Shown: positions 5,487-12,709, counted from the first letter of the stretch. The stretch is DNA of 15,209 bases from Planctomycetota bacterium (GCA_013816645.1 JACDEC010000020.1:1-15209), one strand, 5' to 3'. Notes: generated by a model from the letters alone, not told the origin. Numbers and translations: made by a program.

Positions 5487-6430
5487 TGCGCCGGCCGGCA
5501 TCTCGCGCCGGGATGGCCATCGGAGCTATCTCGCTCTTCGCGACGTTCGCCTCCCTGCCTGTCATCGCGGCCGAGACGGCGGTGTCCGCAACGGCATTCG
5601 TGGCTGATGCGCAGTTCGACGCCCTGACCAATGCGGTCACCTCGCTGCGCGGCGACTACGCGATCGAGTACCGTCTTCCAGACAAGCCGACCGAAATTGA
5701 GCGCCGTATTACGATCAAGGAATGGATGACGCGCGAAAGCACGCGCATCGAGGTCGTCGGCGAGGTGATGGAGAAGGGCAAGCCGAGACTGGATCGGAAG
5801 GAGCTGTGGATCACGACCCCGGAGAGGTCCTACTTCTACGATGCCTTGACCAAGGCCATGACCGTGAGCGTTCGGTCAGAAGAGATCGCCACGACCTTCA
5901 GCAATCCCTTGGCGCTAAGGGCGTTTTTCGCCGGAAAGCTGTTTCGCGATGGCGAGCTCCAGCCGTTGCTCGCGAATCTCACCTCGTCGTCATACCGAAC
6001 CATGCTCGAGCAGCGCATGTCGGTCGAAAAGGGACCTGATGGCGCGGTCACGATATCGGAAAAGAACAATCCGGCCAACCACTCCCGGTATGTTTTCCGT
6101 TACCTGACAGCTGACGCAGCCATGCCCACCAGCATCGACGCGTGGGGCGATCGGATCACCATGGATGAGAAGGGGGAGTTCGTGCGTACACCTGCCAAGC
6201 TGGCAGTGTATCGGATCAGCGCGAGCGGTGAGGTGCGAGCAGGCTCGACCGTGCTGCCCTATCCGAAGGAGATCGAGTGGCAGGACTCGGAGGGCAAGGT
6301 CACGTTCTGCCTCATCAGGGTCACCAAGCTCAAGGTGAACGAAGCCATCGACCCCGACCTCTTCGTCCCCGACATGACGATCGCCGATCGGATCGACGAC
6401 GACACGGCCGCACCGACGCCGAAGGAGTGA
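5486..6430 (+). CDS. Exported LolA-like (lipoprotein-sorting fold) protein
   Basis: This 314-residue protein has a twin-arginine-free basic N-terminus (MRRPASRAG), a hydrophobic stretch to about residue 27 and likely cleavage at VIAA-ET. The mature part alternates short strands in the style of LolA/LolB-type half-barrels: LRGDYAIEYRLP, IERRITIKEWMT, STRIEVVGEV, RKELWITTPERSYFYD, then a helical plug and more strands. Its end, NEAIDPDLFVPD followed by IADRIDDD, is a pattern I associate with LolA-like proteins of PVC bacteria. Canonical LolA is about 180-200 residues, so this is an enlarged relative that may bind a lipid or lipoprotein in the periplasm. ATG overlaps the previous stop (TGATG), with GAGGG upstream. 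Family assignment is tentative. Confidence 0.6.
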   Translation: MRRPASRAGMAIGAISLFATFASLPVIAAETAVSATAFVADAQFDALTNAVTSLRGDYAIEYRLPDKPTEIERRITIKEWMTRESTRIEVVGEVMEKGKPRLDRKELWITTPERSYFYDALTKAMTVSVRSEEIATTFSNPLALRAFFAGKLFRDGELQPLLANLTSSSYRTMLEQRMSVEKGPDGAVTISEKNNPANHSRYVFRYLTADAAMPTSIDAWGDRITMDEKGEFVRTPAKLAVYRISASGEVRAGSTVLPYPKEIEWQDSEGKVTFCLIRVTKLKVNEAIDPDLFVPDMTIADRIDDDTAAPTPKE

Positions 6431-7221
6431 CCACGGAGTCGCAGGTACCGCGAGCTCCTGCGCTCCGTCTGCTGCCGGCTGCACAGGCCGCCGCCGGAGC
6501 GGCTATCGCATTGGCCTTGGCGCGGGTAGCGACAGCGGGTCCATGGGAGGTGGCCACCGGCGTCAAGGCGGCATTCCTACTGCTCGTTGGCCTCAGCGTC
6601 GCTCTCGCTCACCGGGGGCCAGCTTGGCGAATGGCCTGCGCAGGCGCTTTCCTGCTGCTGTCCGCGTTCAACATCGGCCAGCACCTGCGCGGCGAGACCG
6701 ATTGCGGGTGCTTCCTCATTGAGGTCCCGCCCTTGGCGACGGCCGCATTTGATTTGGCGGTCAGTTGGCTCCTGGCCATGAGCGGAAGGCGCGAAATGAA
6801 GACGACGCTGATCCTGCTGGTGGCGTCTGGGCTGGCCGCTGCAGGCGTGTGGCTGGGTCATGATGGCAGACTTCGTCGTGCCCTCGATGAACGCCCTGCT
6901 CAACCGTCGATAACCGTAGGCACTCAACTCGCCTTCCCGTTCCCAGGCGCTTCGCTGCTCCTGGTCGTCGACTCCGCATGTCGAAGGTGCGGTGCGGCAG
7001 TGCGATCCGCGGAGCGCTCGGTCCGCGACGGCGACGGTACTCCGGTCTTCGTCCTCGACCTCGCGCGCGGTGACATCCAAGAACTCTCATCGGGCATACG
7101 GGTCGATCCGATTCGTGCACGCCCGCTCACCGAGCAGTTCGCTGGCGTCGAGGTCCCTTTGCGCCTCCACGTCTTGGGCGGCACGGTGGCACAGATCGAG
7201 CCAACAAAGGGTGCGCGGTGA
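6427..7221 (+). CDS. MauE-like membrane protein fused to a thioredoxin-like domain
   Basis: Residues about 13-140 contain five hydrophobic segments (near 13-36, 42-61, 68-84, 103-119, 124-143). The motif DCGCF (92-96) follows the third; this is the hallmark of MauE/DoxX-type redox-associated membrane proteins. Residues about 163-264 form a soluble thioredoxin-like domain with LLLVVDSACRRC (C185 and C188 as the CxxC pair) and VPLRLHVLGG, where P244 fits the cis-proline position. In methylamine dehydrogenase operons, MauE and the separate thioredoxin-like MauD are both required for a heavily disulfide-bonded subunit; here both activities appear in one 264-residue chain. The start is GTG 6427, overlapping the previous stop (GTGA); AAGGA directly abuts it, so initiation is probably by coupling. 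The six-cysteine secreted protein in the same operon is a possible substrate. Confidence 0.7.
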   Translation: MTTESQVPRAPALRLLPAAQAAAGAAIALALARVATAGPWEVATGVKAAFLLLVGLSVALAHRGPAWRMACAGAFLLLSAFNIGQHLRGETDCGCFLIEVPPLATAAFDLAVSWLLAMSGRREMKTTLILLVASGLAAAGVWLGHDGRLRRALDERPAQPSITVGTQLAFPFPGASLLLVVDSACRRCGAAVRSAERSVRDGDGTPVFVLDLARGDIQELSSGIRVDPIRARPLTEQFAGVEVPLRLHVLGGTVAQIEPTKGAR

Positions 7222-8558
7222 CCCAGCGTTGGAGCGGCTTCTTCGAAACCCCGAACCAAGCTGCGCTTCTTATCGCCGTTGGGCTCGTGTCCGCCGCTGC
7301 GGTAATGGTGGCCCTGTCACGACGACCACGCGGCGCTCTACGCACCACGGGGTGGTGTCTTCTTCTGTCGATTCAGGCCAGCCTGGCTCTCCTTATCGCC
7401 ATGTCGGGATCACGCGCCGGATGTGCGGCTTGCGTGTCTGGATTGCTGGTGCTGCTTTTTTCCGACAAGAAATCATGGCTGACGGTGCTGCCTGCGTTGA
7501 TCCTGGTGATCGTCGCTTTTCTCGTTCTGCCCCAATCCAGAGACCGACTGCCAGCCGCGGCCAAGGACCTTGCTCAGGGGGATCGTGTGGCGCTCTGGCG
7601 CAGCACGCTGGCCGCGAGCGTCGACTATCCTTGGACCGGAATCGGGGGGCGAGCGTCATCGCTCCTCGAGGATTGGTACCTGCCAGATGGCTATTCCAAG
7701 CGGTTCCAGACGAGTCTGAGTGATGGCTTGACCATTCTCGTCAGGTTCGGATATCCGGCCTTCTTCGCCGTGGTGACGCTCATCGGACTGCTTGCATCCT
7801 CTGCCATCTCCAGCGAGCGATCATGGTGGTCGGCATCGCTCCTCGCGCTGGCCTGCGTTCATCTGGTGGCTGGGCTATTCCAGGCCCACCTCTGGTACCT
7901 GCCGACCCTTCTCTGCTTCGTGCTGATCGTTGTCCTGCTCGCGCTTTCGGTATGGACGCGAATCCGGCTTCGGCACCTGACCATCGCATTGGCCATCGCC
8001 TCATTGGCCATCGGGCTCCTTGCCCTCAAGGCAAAGCAGGTTTCTGGCGAATTTCCGTTGGCCACGGAGCTGGTCGACAACCAACACGTTCGCGCTTTTC
8101 CACGCGGCCGCCGCGAGGCGCCGACCATCCTTTGCCAACTGGAAGACCCGGGTGCCGTGCGGCGCTTCCGTCACTCGGCGATACGCGACGTGGTGCCGGA
8201 CCGATATGCGGTGATCTGCTGCGCCCCCGGAGAAGTCGTCAGGCCATCGCTCTGGAACTACGTCTCGGCTTGGCATCAAGAGGCAGCTGACAGGTGGTCC
8301 GCCGCCCGGTTGAACCGGCACGACGATCCGCTCTATCTCGTCAACCCCCATGGAACCCCAAGCCACCGGGGCAACGTAGGCGCCAGGATCTCCCTCGTCG
8401 TGACTGCCAACGCCCCTTTCGTCCCCGATTTGACGGAATTGAAGGAGTCCCTGTCGGAAGACGACCCGTTGTCGTCCCTGACGGTCTATCCGGCAAAATC
8501 CTCGGAATGGAGGTCTCTCGTGGAAACGATCGACACATCGAGAAGGGAAAACAGATGA
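7218..8558 (+). CDS. O-antigen ligase-like (Wzy_C) membrane protein, N-terminally short, with extra C-terminal domain
   Basis: The 446-residue protein has about eight hydrophobic segments (near 16-34, 44-63, 69-81, 87-104, 170-196, 203-222, 226-247, 254-271). Wzy_C/WaaL-type signatures are GFFETPNQAA (7-16), MSGSRAG (62-68) and a periplasmic loop with RVALW (123-127) and DYPWTGIGG (136-144). In typical family members the GxFxNPN-like motif lies after several membrane helices; here it is at the very N-terminus, so the N-terminal half is missing or replaced. Residues about 275-446 are soluble and alternate strands and helices (APTILCQLEDPG, RYAVICCAPGEV, PLYLVNPHGTPS, ARISLVVTANAP), suggesting a degenerate alpha/beta-hydrolase-like fold. 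GTG 7218 overlaps the previous stop (GTGA), with AAAGG (7206-7210) in place. Ligation of a glycan or polymer is inferred, not shown. Confidence 0.65.
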   Translation: MTQRWSGFFETPNQAALLIAVGLVSAAAVMVALSRRPRGALRTTGWCLLLSIQASLALLIAMSGSRAGCAACVSGLLVLLFSDKKSWLTVLPALILVIVAFLVLPQSRDRLPAAAKDLAQGDRVALWRSTLAASVDYPWTGIGGRASSLLEDWYLPDGYSKRFQTSLSDGLTILVRFGYPAFFAVVTLIGLLASSAISSERSWWSASLLALACVHLVAGLFQAHLWYLPTLLCFVLIVVLLALSVWTRIRLRHLTIALAIASLAIGLLALKAKQVSGEFPLATELVDNQHVRAFPRGRREAPTILCQLEDPGAVRRFRHSAIRDVVPDRYAVICCAPGEVVRPSLWNYVSAWHQEAADRWSAARLNRHDDPLYLVNPHGTPSHRGNVGARISLVVTANAPFVPDLTELKESLSEDDPLSSLTVYPAKSSEWRSLVETIDTSRRENR

Positions 8559-10060
8559 AGGCGCGGCTTCTTTTCTTGGCCTGCATGGCCTGTGCACTCC
8601 CGTCGGTTGAGCTCGTCGCAGACCCTCGATTCGTGGAGGTCGAAGCCGACAAGTTCAGACTCCAGGAACCGGCCCGTTCAACCGCCAAGCACCAATACAA
8701 TGCAGACGGATACCCGATCTTTGCTGGCACCTTTACTTTTTCGTCGCACGTCTTCGGGCACCCTCAGATGCGGTGCGACTTCCTGGTGCCGTTGAAGTCA
8801 CCGAACGGCGCGCCGATTTTGGCCGCAACAGACATCGTCGCGCTGTTCCCGTGGCCGGGCCGACAGTGGCTGCGATCAGGGGACGAGGGATGGCACTTTG
8901 CGCGGCACCACGGATTCACCGTCTTTACGCTGAATTTCCTGAACCACGACCAAGCGTCGCCAGATGACAACCTGAGGTACTACATCTACCCGGCCAGTGG
9001 ATCCGCCGATGCTTGGACAGCCGCATTGACATCGGTCACGGCGATGGTTGGAGCGCCACCGGTCCAGAAGATCTTCGTCTGGGGGGAATCGGCCGGCGGG
9101 TCTGCCGCCCAATTGTTCGCGTCGATTTCACCCGGTCGGGTGGAGGGACTGATCGCGTGCTCTGGCCGAACCTTCGAAATCGATAGCCCTTACCTCGGTC
9201 CGACTGTCATCCTTCATACCACCCGTGATCGTGTTGAGCAGAATACTGCCCTCGCATCGGCCATGGAGGCCCAGGGTGCCCTTCCGATTTCCTATGCCTT
9301 CGCACCTAACTGGATGAATTGGAGCGAGGACTATGGGTGGGCGCATACCGTCAGCGAGAAGGCCCAGCGTTTCGGCCTTGCGTGGCTTGTTTCGCTCGCG
9401 GATCTCCGATCACAATCGGGAGGCGCCTTGCCTCCGATGGCGCGGTGGGATGTGGTGGATGGTCGGCGCATGCCGATCAAGAAGGCGTGCTTGCCTGCGT
9501 GGGTGGAATTGACCCAAAAGCCAACCATTAGAGAGGACACCGCTGCCGGTATCACGACGATCTCCATGCCGTCATCAGGAACAGGGCAGCGCGGCACGAT
9601 CATATGGATCGACAACCGCTTCGGCATCGGCCCTGAAGCACTGACGGCACCCGTGCAGGTCTTTTCGGATCAAGGGTTCGGAGTCCTCACGATCAGCGGC
9701 GGCTCGGAAGAGGCTGCTCCCGGAGCGGTCCTGCGGGATAGGTTGCGTGCCACCCGTGGCCTGTCGGGGCCGTACCATCTGGTGTGCATACGCCCGAGAA
9801 AGCTGGAGCCCGCGTTCGAATTCGGCAATGACGCAGCATCGATCACCTGCGTAGATCCGGCTCGCGATGCGCTGCCCGCCCAATTAAGCGCGTCTCTTGC
9901 GCTCCAGAAAAAGACGCTCCTCTGCCTTGGGCCACAGGCTGAACCACAGCCACAGCCAGATGCGAACCTCAAGATCAGGAAGCGAAAGGATGACGGTAAT
10001 TTCTATACGTGGATGAAGGGTGTAGTGACTGCCGTCGGAGACCATATAGCGCAGCGCTAG
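8555..10060 (+). CDS. Exported alpha/beta hydrolase with a second, degenerate C-terminal domain
   Basis: The 501-residue product begins with a signal peptide (MKARLLFLACMACALPS, to about 22). Residues about 50-285 look like a complete alpha/beta hydrolase: DIVALFPWPGRQW near the oxyanion strand, the nucleophile elbow WGESAGG (S179), the acid in ILHTTRD (D225) and a histidine in GWAH (H264). It is probably a periplasmic or secreted esterase, lipase-like or amide hydrolase. Residues about 330-460 repeat the strand-helix rhythm (GTIIWIDNRFG, GFGVLTISGGSE, YHLVCIRPRK) without a GxSxG motif, so a second non-catalytic copy of the fold is possible. The ATG at 8555 overlaps the preceding stop (ATGA) and follows AAGGGAA; an 87-codon upstream extension in frame would bury the signal peptide and overlap the preceding gene. 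It is the last gene of the operon. Confidence 0.7.
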   Translation: MKARLLFLACMACALPSVELVADPRFVEVEADKFRLQEPARSTAKHQYNADGYPIFAGTFTFSSHVFGHPQMRCDFLVPLKSPNGAPILAATDIVALFPWPGRQWLRSGDEGWHFARHHGFTVFTLNFLNHDQASPDDNLRYYIYPASGSADAWTAALTSVTAMVGAPPVQKIFVWGESAGGSAAQLFASISPGRVEGLIACSGRTFEIDSPYLGPTVILHTTRDRVEQNTALASAMEAQGALPISYAFAPNWMNWSEDYGWAHTVSEKAQRFGLAWLVSLADLRSQSGGALPPMARWDVVDGRRMPIKKACLPAWVELTQKPTIREDTAAGITTISMPSSGTGQRGTIIWIDNRFGIGPEALTAPVQVFSDQGFGVLTISGGSEEAAPGAVLRDRLRATRGLSGPYHLVCIRPRKLEPAFEFGNDAASITCVDPARDALPAQLSASLALQKKTLLCLGPQAEPQPQPDANLKIRKRKDDGNFYTWMKGVVTAVGDHIAQR

Positions 10061-10090
10061 CGTGACCTGACCCTGATGAGGGAGCCGCCT

Positions 10091-10228
10091 CTAAGGCATC
10101 AGCTCGCTTGGCAGCGGCGGTACACCGGCAGGCAGATCACCTGGTCTTAGCGACCCCTTCACGAGGTCGCTGAAGCGGTACTTGTAGGCCCGCTTCGGCG
10201 CGGGCGGCACTGGCTTCCTTTTCGGCAT
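10091..10228 (-). CDS. Possible 45-residue proline/lysine-rich protein
   Basis: An open frame downstream of the recombinase, on the same strand, starts with ATG at 10226-10228, preceded by GTGAGG six bases away, and ends with TAG at 10091-10093. The product begins MPKRKPVPPAPKRAYKYRF and ends PLPSELMP: a basic, proline-rich N-terminus and no membrane segment. I do not recognise it. Open frames of this size are common by chance in GC-rich DNA. The good ribosome binding site and the biased composition are the only support. Confidence 0.3.
   Translation of the reverse strand: MPKRKPVPPAPKRAYKYRFSDLVKGSLRPGDLPAGVPPLPSELMP
10149..10171. other. Perfect 7-bp inverted repeat between convergent genes
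   Basis: AGCGACC (10149-10155) and GGTCGCT (10165-10171) flank a 9-base loop, 88 bp after the cargo operon. No T-run follows, so an intrinsic terminator is doubtful. It lies inside the possible 45-codon gene. Confidence 0.35.
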
Positions 10229-10354
10229 CGGCGACCTCACTTTCTAGCGTACAAACCGTCCATCGCGAGCAACCGCTGGGGTATGAGGCGCGCCAAAGAA
10301 ACAGCCGATCATCTCCTCCTGGGGCTTCGTCATCCGAAGAGGGGGTTAAGCCCG

Positions 10355-11299
10355 TCACGGTGCGATCAGGCGAGATGCCTCGCCCCCGAGGTCCTCCCGA
10401 TTGTCGTCATAGAAGCGCAAGACGTTGGCCGACTGCAGGCGGCCGAACCGTTGCGTGGTCCTAAAGTCACCGCGAGTGACATCGAGGACCTCGGTGATAG
10501 CGGCATGGCGCAGCCCGTGCGGCCGGACGCGGAGGCCAAGGCGTTTACCAAGATCACTGACCAGCCGCTCGATGCTTTTTGCCGTCAGCCGTCCACGATC
10601 GCCTGCCATGGCGGCCGCGCGATCGACGCGATGGAAGAGGGGGCCCTGGCTGTCTCCGCGCACAGCCAACCACTCCGCAAGCGACCGGATCGTCGCCGGC
10701 GGCACCGTCAGCCATTCGCGCTCGCGACGGTGCTTCCCCATGACCCGCACCCGGGCGCCGACCATGTCGAGATGCTCAAGATCGAGCGACGCGATCTCCT
10801 CGCGGCGCAGGGCGCGGCCGTAGAGGAGCCAGAGGATGGCGAGGTCGCGCGATCGCTTCGGTTCGGCCTGGTCGGCAGCCAGCTGCACCAGGCGCTGGAA
10901 ACCAGCACGACCAGGTCCTCGGGTGTCGCGATACGGCGTCGTCCTCAGGCCAGGGATCTCGATCGACCAGGTGATGAGGCCAACGAGCCTGGCGACGCGC
11001 ACGACGCTGCGCAGCGCAGCGAGGCGGCGGTTGATGGTGGCGGGAGCGAGTTCGTCGGTGAGAAGCCGATCCTTATAGCGGAGGACGGCGCTGTTCGCCG
11101 CCCCGGGGCCAGCACTGAGCAGTTCCCGCACCGCGTCTCCCACTGTAGAAGCACCCGCATGCGTCGCGAAGGCGGCAAGGTCGGCTTCGTACGCGCGCAG
11201 CGTGTGCGGGCTGCGAGCAGCGCGGAAGTCGGCCATCAGGCGCCCAACGGCTTCCGCATCCAATGCAGTGAACTCGAGCTTGGAGACCGCGGTCGTCAT
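10355..11299 (-). CDS. Tyrosine recombinase (phage integrase family, XerC/D-like)
   Basis: The 314-residue protein has an N-terminal SAM-like DNA-binding domain (about 17-108: SPHTLRAYEADLAAFATHAG, INRRLAALRSVVR) and a C-terminal catalytic domain. Visible catalytic residues are R165 in GRALRREEIASL, K189 in MGKHR, H261 and R264 in HGLRHAA, and the nucleophile Y297 in RFYDD. The position normally occupied by histidine or tryptophan (LGH-type motif) is R287 in FGRLQS, which departs from the family rule. It may resolve plasmid multimers, or integrate and excise an element; context does not decide. I chose ATG 11299 because GGAGG lies four bases upstream and the codon overlaps the preceding gene's stop (TGATG). 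A longer frame to 11326 exists. Confidence 0.85.
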   Translation of the reverse strand: MTTAVSKLEFTALDAEAVGRLMADFRAARSPHTLRAYEADLAAFATHAGASTVGDAVRELLSAGPGAANSAVLRYKDRLLTDELAPATINRRLAALRSVVRVARLVGLITWSIEIPGLRTTPYRDTRGPGRAGFQRLVQLAADQAEPKRSRDLAILWLLYGRALRREEIASLDLEHLDMVGARVRVMGKHRREREWLTVPPATIRSLAEWLAVRGDSQGPLFHRVDRAAAMAGDRGRLTAKSIERLVSDLGKRLGLRVRPHGLRHAAITEVLDVTRGDFRTTQRFGRLQSANVLRFYDDNREDLGGEASRLIAP

Positions 11300-11820
11300 C
11301 ACGCCTCCGTCGCCGTGGCGAAGCACCTGCCGAGCGCCAGGTACAACGCCTCCACGACGGATGGAGCGAAGCTGTACCTGGTGAAGCAGATGATGAGGTC
11401 GACCTCGTCGGGTCGGCGGTACATGATCACGACCGGCCGGAGCGCGCCGCTCGGCAGCAGATCAGGGATCGGCCGGCACGTCGTGCTGATGTGCGCCGCA
11501 TGCTCGGCGGATGCCGGCACATCGCTGACGTCGACGTGTCCGGGGAATGGGTTCACGAGCCCGAGGGAGCGCGCGCACGTGGCATAGACGCCTTCGGCGA
11601 TCGTCGTTGAGACCTCCAGGTTCGTTACGCGCGGTTCGCTGCTCTGCTCGTCCTCCCCGAGTTCCTGGGTGCGGGTGGCCGGCAAGACGAGCGCGACGCT
11701 GTCGGCGAGCAGCTTCGCCTCGAGGAGCCAGGGCGCGCGATTCCAAGAGACCGTGACCTGGCGGTGACCGCCATGGGTTCGGACGTGGACGAGCGGCGGC
11801 GCCGGAGGATGCATCGGCAT
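11299..11820 (-). CDS. Hypothetical protein coupled to the recombinase
   Basis: I do not recognise this 173-residue protein. It begins MPMHPPAPPLVHVRTHGG, has mixed alpha/beta character with VTVSWNRAPWLLEAKLLAD, TNLEVSTTIAEGVYATCARS and VDLIICFTRYSF, and ends in a hydrophobic helix (VVEALYLALGRCF). No signal peptide or membrane segment is evident. The ATG at 11820 is preferred because AGGA lies six bases upstream; a GTG at 11841 would add seven residues. The stop overlaps the recombinase start (TGATG), so the two are translationally coupled and probably act together. It could be a recombinase accessory factor or part of the neighbouring toxin locus. Neither is shown by sequence. Confidence 0.55.
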   Translation of the reverse strand: MPMHPPAPPLVHVRTHGGHRQVTVSWNRAPWLLEAKLLADSVALVLPATRTQELGEDEQSSEPRVTNLEVSTTIAEGVYATCARSLGLVNPFPGHVDVSDVPASAEHAAHISTTCRPIPDLLPSGALRPVVIMYRRPDEVDLIICFTRYSFAPSVVEALYLALGRCFATATEA

Positions 11821-11848
11821 GGCCTGTCCTAAGTGTCGCACTCCACTA

Positions 11849-11891
11849 GCGCAAGCGTCTGATAATGGGAATTCTAGGACGCTTACTGCGC
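11849..11891. promoter_or_regulatory. Inverted repeat between toxin remnant and hypothetical gene
   Basis: AAGCGTC (11853-11859) and GACGCTT (11878-11884) are perfect inverted arms 18 bases apart. GCGC on the left flank (11849-11852) can pair with GCGC (11888-11891) past a 3-base bulge. It lies in the 84-bp gap upstream of the hypothetical gene's ribosome binding site, so it may be an operator or attenuator for the recombinase pair. No T-run follows. Confidence 0.3.
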
Positions 11892-11904
11892 GCGTGCGGA
11901 CCGA

Positions 11905-12608
11905 TTACGGGAGCCCGAGGAGTTCGACGAACTCCTCGAGTACCTGCCAGGCGCGGTCTGCCAGACGCGCATGCTGCTCCCGCGCCTTCGCCAGCAGCCG
12001 CGGATCCAGGAGCCAGGCCCGAGTCATGGGATCAACGGCCAGCTGCCGGGCCGCGCACTTCCGCCGGAAGAGCTCGGGCAGCAGGGCGAGATGATCCTTC
12101 TTCGCGAGTCGTCGCAGCGGCACGAGATCGAAGAGGTGCCGGGGCACCCAGTTGCCCGCATTCTGATTCCTCTCGAAATGCCGACGCTTCTGCAACAGCG
12201 CTCGTAGTTTTTCGGAGATGGACTGCACGGCTGTGTACGCGCGCACGTCGATGTTGATCCCGAACGTCGTGACGATCAGGTCCTCGACCTGCGACTCGTC
12301 CACGTCTTCATCAGTGGTGACGTCTATCTTGTAGAAGCGACTCTTTGCTTCGATGTGCTTCCCCCGGAGCTGCGCCTCCACCTGGATGCGGTAGACCGCT
12401 GTGTCAGGGTTTTCCCCATCCTCGTGGGGTTCAGGAGCACCGACGAAGCGCACCGCGACATCGGCAGCGTCTTGGTAGGCACCGCGAAGGATAGCTGTGG
12501 CACGTGTGCCGATGTCGGTGGCGAACGCGATATGGTCGGCATCGGTCGGCCGCTCCAGCTCGAGGCCAATGCAGCTGAAGTCGAGATCGGTCGACACGCG
12601 CTCCAGCG
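11905..12608 (-). pseudogene. AbiEii/AbiGii-type nucleotidyltransferase toxin gene, 5' end lost to IS21
   Basis: The frame matches the type IV abortive-infection toxin family. Directly after the IS junction comes LERVSTDLDF, the family's RxSxDxD nucleotidyltransferase motif with both metal-binding aspartates. About 120 residues later comes SISEKLRALLQKR, the conserved AEKL(R)AL motif, followed by VPRHLFDL in place of the usual RDLYDL. The part that should precede it, roughly 50-60 residues including the GG(T/S)-type glycine motif, is missing. A TTG inside the IS end gives an open frame, but the glycine motif needed for catalysis would still be absent, so I call it inactivated. Its AbiEi-type antitoxin, normally upstream, would lie beyond the IS. 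The histidine in RHLFDL is also unusual. Family confidence is good; loss of function is inferred. Confidence 0.72.
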
Positions 12609-12614
12609 TGTCTG

Positions 12615-12657
12615 GCGACAATTAGGATTGCCGGTTGCGACAATTAGGATTGCCGGT
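12615..12657. repeat. Tandem terminal repeats of the IS21 element
   Basis: A 21-bp unit, beginning GCGACAATTAGG and ending ATTGCCGGT, occurs at 12615-12635 and again at 12637-12657, a 22-bp period. A partial third copy of the tail, ATTGCCGG, follows at 12664. Multiple subterminal repeats are typical transposase-binding sites of IS21-family ends. Confidence 0.8.
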
Positions 12658-12670
12658 CGTGCCATTGCCG

Positions 12671-12709
12671 GGAGCACCCCCACAAGCGTAGTCGCTCCGG
12701 GGGTTTCCG
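12671..12709 (+). promoter_or_regulatory. istA leader with two mutually exclusive stems over the ribosome binding site
   Basis: GGAGC (12671-12675) can pair with GCTCC (12694-12698). Alternatively ACCCCC (12676-12681) can pair with GGGGGT (12699-12704), which covers the purine-rich stretch in front of the istA ATG at 12710. The two pairings cross, so they exclude each other. This could limit transposase translation. It is inferred from sequence only. Confidence 0.3.

Larger units (their letters stand above)
10061..10354. other. Convergent intergenic region between cargo operon and recombinase
   Basis: The + strand operon and the minus-strand recombinase end toward this 294-bp stretch. It holds a perfect 7-bp hairpin and a possible 45-codon minus-strand gene, both listed separately. 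No T-rich intrinsic terminator was found for either side, and no attachment site could be recognised without a second copy. Confidence 0.4.

Noticed and set aside
6277..6426. 50-codon N-terminal extension of the MauE/thioredoxin fusion
   Set aside because: It is a His/Arg-rich shadow of the LolA-like gene; GTG 6427 forms the GTGA coupling seen again at the next junction.
8294..8554. 87-codon N-terminal extension of the hydrolase
   Set aside because: It is Arg/Pro-rich, overlaps the previous gene in another frame, and would bury the signal peptide.
10283..11587. 434-codon + strand frame
   Set aside because: It lies opposite the tyrosine recombinase, whose catalytic residues are intact on the minus strand.
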